From positions 41,655 to 105,654 of the forward strand of contig MEHQ01003953.1 of the NCBI GenBank assembly GCA_008828725.1: a stretch of 64,000 nt of DNA, read 5' to 3'. The translations under genes and the position numbers were made by a program. Origin of the DNA: Saccharina japonica (Eukaryota > Sar > Phaeophyceae > Laminariales > Laminariaceae). Numbering within the stretch: the first letter of the stretch is position 1; each line of letters opens with the position of its first letter. This document shows positions 57,699-64,000 of this stretch, in pieces. Below the pieces are notes generated by a model, which worked only from the letters and a program-made list of their open reading frames with translations, had not been told where the DNA came from and did not search any database.

Positions 57699-58435
57699 CC
57701 GGTACGTAGATCAAATCCAATTCCAATCCACTCCACTCAACTCAAAAGACCAAAAAAAAAAAAAACACACCGAATTATTACGTCACAAAACGACGAGAGG
57801 GAAAAAAACAGCGACAACACGCGGGAGGGGAGGCAAAATAAGGCAGAGCGGTAGATAGGCAGAAGGCAGACCAACTCAACTCGCGAAAATTCTCAAAGGC
57901 AATGAATCGAATGATATGAGATGTAGACGACGATAGAGCACGAGAGCGATAAAAGGGGGGAGGAAACAGATCCAATCAAGAGACAGGCAGACAGGCAGAC
58001 AGACGACAGGCGAGAGAGAGAGAGAGCACCGGATTTTTTTTTTTTCTTGCATTCCTGACAATCGTAAAATCTCAGAAACAAATCCGGGCCACACAGGGCC
58101 AGCCAGACCAGCCCAGGACCGCGGTGGCAACTCCCACCATGCCGCTGCCGGGGGGGGGGGGGGGGGGGGGAACCCCAGACTGGGACGTGGGGAAAGAAAC
58201 AAAAACAGCGATACCAACAACGGCAGCACCAACGACAGCAAATACAACGGTAACCGAAGTGACACAGGTGCAACGGATGTTATGCGCCGAGCTTGGCCGA
58301 AAGGGGTTCCGTGATATAATGACTGCGTTCTTCTCTCCTATAATAGGCCGGACGATGGAAAGGAGAAAACCGCGTAAACACCGTCTCCATGACAGATATA
58401 TACGAGAACCCCCCCCCCCCCCCCCCCCCTTCGTC
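56881..58435. other. Homopolymer-rich stretch before the gap
   Basis: Contains a tail-less A fragment (57045-57066), a 38-C run (57658-57695) and a G run at 58150-58169. On the minus strand SGMVGVATAVLGWSGWPCVA ending ARICF (58072-58143) is a hydrophobic frame without other support. No gene called. Confidence 0.45.
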
Positions 58436-59000
58436 NNNNNNNNNNNNNNNNNNNNNNNNNNNNNNNNNNNNNNNNNNNNNNNNNNNNNNNNNNNNNNNNN
58501 NNNNNNNNNNNNNNNNNNNNNNNNNNNNNNNNNNNNNNNNNNNNNNNNNNNNNNNNNNNNNNNNNNNNNNNNNNNNNNNNNNNNNNNNNNNNNNNNNNNN
58601 NNNNNNNNNNNNNNNNNNNNNNNNNNNNNNNNNNNNNNNNNNNNNNNNNNNNNNNNNNNNNNNNNNNNNNNNNNNNNNNNNNNNNNNNNNNNNNNNNNNN
58701 NNNNNNNNNNNNNNNNNNNNNNNNNNNNNNNNNNNNNNNNNNNNNNNNNNNNNNNNNNNNNNNNNNNNNNNNNNNNNNNNNNNNNNNNNNNNNNNNNNNN
58801 NNNNNNNNNNNNNNNNNNNNNNNNNNNNNNNNNNNNNNNNNNNNNNNNNNNNNNNNNNNNNNNNNNNNNNNNNNNNNNNNNNNNNNNNNNNNNNNNNNNN
58901 NNNNNNNNNNNNNNNNNNNNNNNNNNNNNNNNNNNNNNNNNNNNNNNNNNNNNNNNNNNNNNNNNNNNNNNNNNNNNNNNNNNNNNNNNNNNNNNNNNNN
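58436..59000. other. Assembly gap, 565 N
   Basis: Run of N flanked on both sides by C runs. Open frames spanning it are meaningless. Confidence 1.
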
Positions 59001-59567
59001 CCCCCCCCGTCCCCGTCCCCTCTCCCCACCCACTTCCTCTTCCACTCTCTCCTGTCCCATTTCCTGGACGCGAATACCAAACGCAACAGTCATCGACGCG
59101 AAGGAGTGTTGTAGCCATATACCTGGTATGCATATGCATACAGCTATTCACCTTCATAACCCCCGCGCTTCGCCAATTCTACGTATTCGGCATTGCGCCA
59201 ACATCACAAACTAACACCCGACCTCGACGCTCACCACATCACACCTACGCGAATTCACGTGAATCGTTCCATTGATTGGGCAATTAGGCGAACAATAAAA
59301 CGAGGGAAATTGGGACAAAAGGGGAAGGGGGAAAAGAGAAGGGAGGAGGGGGTCAATACCCCCCCCCCCCCCGGGAAGGGGGGGGGGGGGGGGAGGGGAG
59401 GGGGGGAGGAAAAAAGAAGGCAAAAGAAGAAAAAAAAAAAAAAAAAACCCGCTGTTCAACAAATCCCCCCCCCCCCAAAAAAAAACCCCCAAAAAGGGGG
59501 GGGGGGGGGGGGGGCCCCCCCCCCCCCCCCTCCCCGGGGGGGGGGGGGGGGCGGGGGGGGGGGGGGT

Positions 59568-59599
<32 letters not shown>

Positions 59600-60120
59600 A
59601 CAGGCAAGGGAGGAAGGAAAAAGGACAGCAAAAGAAGACAAAAAAAAGAAAACACGCCTATCGTCATCTCGTCATCAACATAATCATCACCGTTTTTCAT
59701 CGTGGTATCGTCGCATTCACCTGAAAGCGACGCGCCTTTTCCAAGCAAGCAAAAGATAGCAAGTGCATTTCGCGCAAAAACAAAAAAACCGCTGTTCAAC
59801 AAAACTCCCTCCCTCCAAAAAAAAAACACGCCTCCTCTTCTTCTTGAAAGCCAAAACCCGCCTTCATGAAAAGCAAACATGCGCCTTGATTATAACCGGC
59901 GTGCGTTCTTCTCTCAAAAAATAAAAATCATCATCACTTCGCACAAAAGCCGTTCAGTACGTAATAAGCCTCTTTCAAAAAAAGCAAACACGCTCGCTTG
60001 ACAAACCGCGAAAATGGCCACACGCTCCTTAAACCAACACGCTCGTAAAAAAAAAAAGCGGCATGCTTTTATTCACAGAGCAATGTGACCCCCCCCCCCC
60101 ACACCCAAAACAGCGAATCG
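59001..60120. other. Low-quality homopolymer region after the gap
   Basis: 59355-59600 is almost entirely G, C and A runs in blocks, unlike natural sequence, and probably reflects failed reads. 59640-60120 has tandem-like fragments (GCTGTTCAACAAA, AAAGCAAACACGC). No gene seen. Confidence 0.6.
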
Positions 60121-60139
60121 CCCTTCTTAGCCCCTTTTT

Positions 60140-60660
60140 TCAGAACAACTTGGATTTAGAGTACACTCGTTTTCGAAGTAGTTGGAAACTACTATACAAA
60201 ATTAAAGTAGACCCATTTTCCAAGTAGTTGGAAACTACTTGGAATTAAAGTAGACTCATTTTCGCCGCAAAATTCAAACTACTTCAAATTGAAGTGCAAT
60301 CAATTTCGTAGTAGTTGGAACTACCTGGAATCAAAGCAGACCCGTTTTCTAAGTAGTTCAAACCTACCCGAAAATCAAGAGTAACCTCATTGTCGCAAGT
60401 GGTTTTAAATTAAACTACTCGCACATTAAGAGAGCACACTCAATTTTCGCAGCAGTATTCTTCCAACCTACTCGCCAATTTAGAGAGTACACTCGATTTT
60501 TTCGCAGCAGTAGTTCAACTACTCGCAAGCAGAGAGCAGACTCAACGTTTCGCAGCAGCAGTAGTTAAAACTACTCGCGCAGGTAGAGTGCACTACTTTT
60601 TCGCAGCAGTATTCCAAACTACTCGCAAATCGAGAGTAGAGACTCATTTCCGCAGTAGCT
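60140..60660 (+). repeat. Minisatellite, about 58-bp diverged units
   Basis: Nine or so units built from TTTTCGCAGCAGTAGTT, AACTACTCGCAAAT and GAGAGTACACTCA. Divergence increases to the left, where units become GTAGTTGGAAACTACTTGGA, a palindrome-like form. Confidence 0.8.
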
Positions 60661-60717
60661 CATAATAGGGTATAAGTCATAAAAGCGACACGACGCTCTT
60701 GAATCGAAACGACTCTC

Positions 60718-60894
60718 TTAAAGCGAAACGCTGTGGCGCTCCAACAGCGCCGCCGCCTTGGCCTCGTCCCCCCGACAGATGCTTGGGAGCATCGCGGCCA
60801 GCTTGGCGAGGTCTAGCGCACCCCCCGTCAACTCCTTCGACCGGGCCGCAGCCTCCTCCGCGGCAAGGCCGCTCGCAGCCGCCGCCTCGTTCAC
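60718..60894 (-). CDS. eIF4G-like terminal exon
   Basis: Acceptor CTTCTTAG at 60895. Reads VNEAAAASGLAAEEAAARSK, then GGALDLAKLAAMLPSICRGD, ending ALLERHSVSL and TAA at 60718-60720. Its polypyrimidine tract is the poly(C) tail of a sense subfamily B repeat (60905-61000). Confidence 0.72.
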   Translation of the reverse strand: MNEAAAASGLAAEEAAARSKELTGGALDLAKLAAMLPSICRGDEAKAAALLERHSVSL

Positions 60895-63026
60895 CTAAGA
60901 AGGAGGAGGGGGAGGGGGGGGGAGGGGCGTACTCATTTGTTTTCTTGTTTTAGTCATTTGACCATTGACCACGCATCCCTTTCGAGACGAAGCACCGTTC
61001 CTACTCCTAATAGAGACACCTCCAACATCTGGGCGCTCATTACGTTGTTTCCATATAGTACAAAGAAGCCTTTTGCTAATCTTATCTCCTTCCTGGGGGG
61101 GGGGGTGGTGTAATCATGTACTCATGTCGTGCATGGTCGTAGCCGTATGACCATAGACCCTCGCATCCCTACAGTGCCGGGACGGGGCATGTTGGGTTTT
61201 CACCAACCAGGCAAGGGGGGGTGGGGGGGAGAAACAAAATAATGTACCGTCAAAAAGTAAATAGCGAGGGAGAGGGTAGGGTCAGGTACTTGGCGGGTAA
61301 GAGAGAGAGGAGAGGAGTTCAGGTACTTGGTGGGTAGGAGAGAGGACGGATAGGCTCAAAGGAGAGGGCGAAAGTAAAGCAAAAACAAGGCGCAATTAGG
61401 AACTACCTGGTACCTGGTAGCACTCAAGAATCAAGAACCAAAGACTATACTACTGCGGTACCAGGTATATACTAAATAAAGGGTACCTGCAGTTAGTACG
61501 TGTCCCCCCATGAGGCGGTCTGAGTTAAGGCGGTATCCCGATACAAGGCGGTCAAAATCGCTTGGCCTGACTGAGGGCACTGCACTCGTAACCTGGAATG
61601 AATAAGGCGACTTCCCTATACAATGCGGTCATATTGCTCCACAGGCACACCACCGCCTTAATGGGGGCCCCCGTACTATTATACTGTTTTCGATTCGTGT
61701 CGGGACTGGAACACGTACATACGTACATAATCATTTCTTACTGTATACAGCATTTTCCGAGGCAAACATAGATATAACTACTATACAAGTACGAGACACC
61801 TGATAAGAAACAGGCTGTTAAAATAAGAAACCCCAGGCTGAGATTTAGTTGGACAGTAAGAAATTATGGGAGTGGTTATCTTGAAATTAGTGTAGAGAAC
61901 ACCCTACGTATCTCAAGTAAGAAATCCAGCCTGGATCATATCTCCTGTTTTCTTATTAGGTGTCCTGTTGCTTATGGATAAACTCGTTCGTGCTGGTCGG
62001 TGCTACTTGCCCGGCGGGTTACTTGCACGGTGCCCAGTGGTGGCTACTATGCTCTAGGGCGTCGAGAAATCCGTCATCTTCATACACACACCTGCACGAT
62101 GGCCAACACGGCGAACTCGGCCGCTTTGCCCCCCTCGAGCAAGCCCGAGCACGGCGAGCCCACCAGCGCCGCGAAAGAAATGTGCCCACCCAGCACAAGA
62201 GGAGCCGCCGCGGCCGCCACATACTTGGCAGCCTTCAGCAGGCGTTTTTAAGACGGTCAAGGCAACAATCAGGCGGGGTGCGGGGGTTAGAAAAGGGCGG
62301 CCTTTCAAAATTCCGCGACCCCTGGCACAAGGAAAAGCCCGTTCTACAACATATTCCGCAGGAATTTTCTCAGAAAATGATTTATATGGAGCGAGGAAAA
62401 GGCGGGGGAGGGGGGAAAGGGCAGCCGTACAAACACATCTCGTGGTGGCTCCTGGCAAAAGGGAGCTCATTTTACACGTTTTCGGCAGCAACTTTTCAAC
62501 AAGTACATTGTGGGCAAGTTCGCCTCGATTTGGCGGCTGGCTGTGGCCAACCAGTCGCTTGCCTGCCTGAAAATTGACGGCTGTAGCTACCTACCTACCG
62601 ACCGTCCCCTCAACTTTTCTCCAACAAAAAAAAAACAAACAAAAAAACTACCAAGACCCTTAAAGAATCAGTTCGCGACCGACTCCCTCTCTCTCTCTCT
62701 ATCTCCGACGAACCCCACAAACACACATCCATCTGATACACCAGGTATACACTATATACCTGAGGCACGTCGATGCAGACATCGGGCACCAGCTCCAGGA
62801 CGTCCCCCAACCCCTTCAGGAGGGCCTCGGCCGTCAGCGCGCCGTCCTTGGCCCCTGCCGCCAGGACCACCCCGAGGGCGTCTCGGTGCTTCTGCTTTCG
62901 CTCCATGGCGTCGGTCACCGCCTCCGACACCGCCGCCCAGCGCAGCTCCGGGTCGATCTCGGACAGGCACGTGCACGCCTCCCCGAGCTCCCCGGAAATG
63001 GAGAATTCGGCCACGGTGTCTTTTCC
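60718..63026 (-). CDS. eIF4G-like gene, last three exons (MA3 domain), 5' part outside the window
   Basis: Translation initiation scaffold of the eIF4G family, inferred from a C-terminal MA3 domain. Exons: 63026-62760, 62232-62092, 60894-60718, all phase 0. The joined domain begins DTVAEFSISGELGEACTCLS and continues with AVSEAVTDAMERKQKHRDAL, LLKGLGDVLELVPDVCIDVP and AAKYVAAAAAPLVLGGHISF: the MA3 order of a helical 'EFL...EA' start, an 'ERK...R' helix, 'G...VLE...D..iDvP.A' and a final pair of helices. About 60 residues follow to the stop. One MA3 near the C-terminus resembles plant eIF4G/eIFiso4G more than PDCD4 (two MA3). The gene continues upstream past 64000. Confidence 0.78.
60905..61000 (-). 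repeat. Dispersed repeat, subfamily B
   Basis: G-rich start, GTACTCATTTGTTTTCTTG and CATCCCTTTCGAGACGAAG. The leader continues to about 61042 with CCTCCAACATCTGGGCGCTC, shared with 63895-63945. Confidence 0.85.
61097..61215 (-). repeat. Dispersed repeat, subfamily A
   Basis: Poly-G, GTACTCATGTCGTGCATGGT, CCTACAGTGCCGGGACGGGG and CACCAACCAGGCAAGG. In the last eIF4G-like intron, sense. Confidence 0.85.
61216..61793. other. Intronic sequence with short repeats
   Basis: Repeats of CAGGTACTTGGYGGGTA (61280-61340), GGTACCTGGTACCTGG-like motifs and AAGGCGGTCTGAGTTAAGGCG with inverted partners up to 61660. No gene. Confidence 0.5.
61794..61964. mobile_element. Short terminal-inverted-repeat element, 171 bp
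   Basis: GACACCTGATAAGAAACAGG at the left and CCTGTTTTCTTATTAGGTGTC at the right (19 of about 20 pairing with one gap). Interior GTTATCTTGAAATTAGTGTA. Same family as 49033-49200; the CTTGAAATTAGT core also resembles the 127-bp satellite. Confidence 0.75.
62092..62232 (-). CDS. eIF4G-like penultimate exon (end of MA3)
   Basis: Acceptor GCTGAAG at 62233, donor GTGCAG|GTGTGT at 62091. Reads AAKYVAAAAAPLVLGGHISF, then AALVGSPCSGLLEGGKAAEF, then AVLAIVQ. 141 nt, 47 codons, matching the last MA3 helices. Confidence 0.8.
62760..63026 (-). CDS. eIF4G-like exon (start of MA3)
   Basis: Acceptor TTGCACGCAG at 63027, donor CCTCAG|GTATAT at 62759. 89 codons: GKDTVAEFSISGELGEACTC, LSEIDPELRWAAVSEAVTDA, MERKQKHRDALGVVLAAGAK and GLGDVLELVPDVCIDVPQ. 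Confidence 0.85.
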
Positions 63027-63109
63027 CTGCGTGCAAGCGTGCAAAGGGTTTTTTGTTGCGATTGGGCGGCAGGTTGAGAGAACGGGAGGGGGGTAGGTGG
63101 AAGTTGGGG

Positions 63110-63270
63110 TGGGGGGTGGGGTGGGGGGTTCATGCATGGCCGTCGTCGTATGACCGTAGACCCTCGCGTCCCTACAATCCCGGGACGGAGCATGCCGGGT
63201 TTTCACCGACCAGGCAGAAATTGCTACGTGCACCAAGCACCAAGCGCGAAGCGCCGTGAGGTGTTGGGCG
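63110..63270 (-). repeat. Dispersed repeat, subfamily A
   Basis: G-rich start at 63093-63127, CATGGCCGTCGTCGTATGAC, GAGCATGCCGGGTTTTCAC and CAAGCGCGAAGCGCCGTGAG. Sense to the gene, tail about 70-100 nt upstream of the 3' splice site at 63027. Confidence 0.88.
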
Positions 63271-63344
63271 AGTCGCGCGGGAGAAGGGGGGGGGGGGGGG
63301 AAGGGCTCGGACAAAGGCACACCCTACACTTTTCCTGACTTCCC

Positions 63345-63410
63345 CCCCCAATAAAAAACGAGGAACTCGGCCACGGTCGTCTTATAATTCCTGGCGTGCG
63401 TGTTTTGTTT
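63345..63410 (-). pseudogene. Duplicated start of the MA3 exon with its 3' splice site
   Basis: ACGCCAG followed by a frame containing YKTTVAEFLVFYWGGKSG and a stop, aligned with KDTVAEFS of the exon at 63026. The sequence upstream of the splice site (CACGCACGCC, CAACCGACCGACC) also parallels 63027-63080, and a third, weaker parallel lies at about 63700-63745. Confidence 0.5.
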
Positions 63411-63779
63411 CGGCTGGTCGGTCGGTTGAGAGGCGGTGTCCCCCCTTCTTTTTTTTTTTGGCATTGCCGTGTCTTAACCCTGTATGATGACTATTATACT
63501 ATAATATACTGGTATAATCCAAGCTGTACCTATTACTCTTGTGATGTAGCTGCATACAATATGCATTATGCTATTTAATAGAATCGACAGGGTTTAATTA
63601 GGTTATATATACGACACGGCCCGGCCCGGCGCCCGGCTTCGACAAAAAGGTTTCGATAGTAAACACTGCTATCCTATAGCTTCCTCCTTACATCTTCCTT
63701 TACGACAAAAATTCCGAGTGCGTGTTTTCGATTTGGTGGCGGGTTTCCTTCGACGGCGAGGCATGTTTAGGGCAGGAGG

Positions 63780-63950
63780 TAGGGTTGAGGGTGGCGAGAC
63801 GTACTCATGTGATGCTTGCCTCATGACCCATTTGCTCATTGACCACCCACCCCTTTTCCAGAGAAAGAGCACCTTTTTTTCAAACCTTTCCTGACACCGT
63901 TTCTACTCCTACTAGAGACACCTCCAACGTTTGGGCGCTCAAAATACGTG
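63780..63950 (-). repeat. Dispersed repeat, subfamily B, longest copy
   Basis: GTACTCATGTGATGCTTGCC, TTGCTCATTGACCACCCACC and then a leader with CTACTCCTACTAGAGACACC and TCCAACGTTTGGGCGCTCA, shared with 60995-61042. Shows that B extends well beyond its core. Confidence 0.8.
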
Positions 63951-64000
63951 TTGACAAAAAAAAAAAAAAAAAAAAGGGCGTCGGGTCGGAGGGGGGGAGG

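Noticed and set aside
58072..59275. Long open frames of 240-383 codons across 58-59 kb
   Set aside because: They run through 565 N bases.

Overview
This is a nuclear eukaryotic window, most likely from a brown alga of the Ectocarpus type. That is inferred from style, not from a marker gene: intron-rich genes, GC-rich Ala/Gly/Arg coding exons, dense CAG/CTG and GTAC motifs, long poly-G/poly-C tracts and very many short dispersed repeats. Nothing looks bacterial. Ns lie at 412, 26797 and 58436-59000, and several near-copies look like assembly noise.

Layout. 0-17.6 kb: repeat-dominated, with three exon-like fragments (6110-6280 +, 8318-8582 -, 12753-12870 +), a ~3.2-kb duplication block, foldback elements and TTAA-bounded MITEs. 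17.67-29.13 kb: one 11.46-kb hAT DNA transposon with 5-bp target duplication CATAG, inverted termini, two subterminal palindrome arrays and a minus-strand transposase gene that I resolve into six exons (BED finger, catalytic core, hAT dimerisation domain). The intron between its BED exon and the next recognised exon holds about 31 copies of a 127-bp satellite. 29.1-46.2 kb: diverged tandem and inverted duplications. These include a ~2.45-kb unit present three times (38.25-46.19 kb), each copy with a ~460-bp inverted repeat and coding remnants; a tRNA-derived SINE has inserted into the third copy only. 46.43-53.87 kb, plus strand: a five-exon candidate gene for a protein rich in Arg/Gly, Gln and Ala, with consistent splice phases and two possible GC-AG introns. 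53.9-60.7 kb: repeats, minisatellites, a 565-N gap and poor homopolymer sequence. 60.72-63.03 kb, minus strand: the last three exons of an eIF4G-like gene with an MA3 domain; its 5' part lies beyond the window.

The thread through the window is a dispersed repeat family of two related subfamilies (called A and B here), about 27 copies, each normally ending in a poly(C) run. All four copies whose tail lies within about 100 nt upstream of an inferred 3' splice site are in sense orientation, so the tail adds pyrimidine to the splice tract. Exon calls rest on open frames, splice consensus and phase agreement only; no transcript or database evidence was available.
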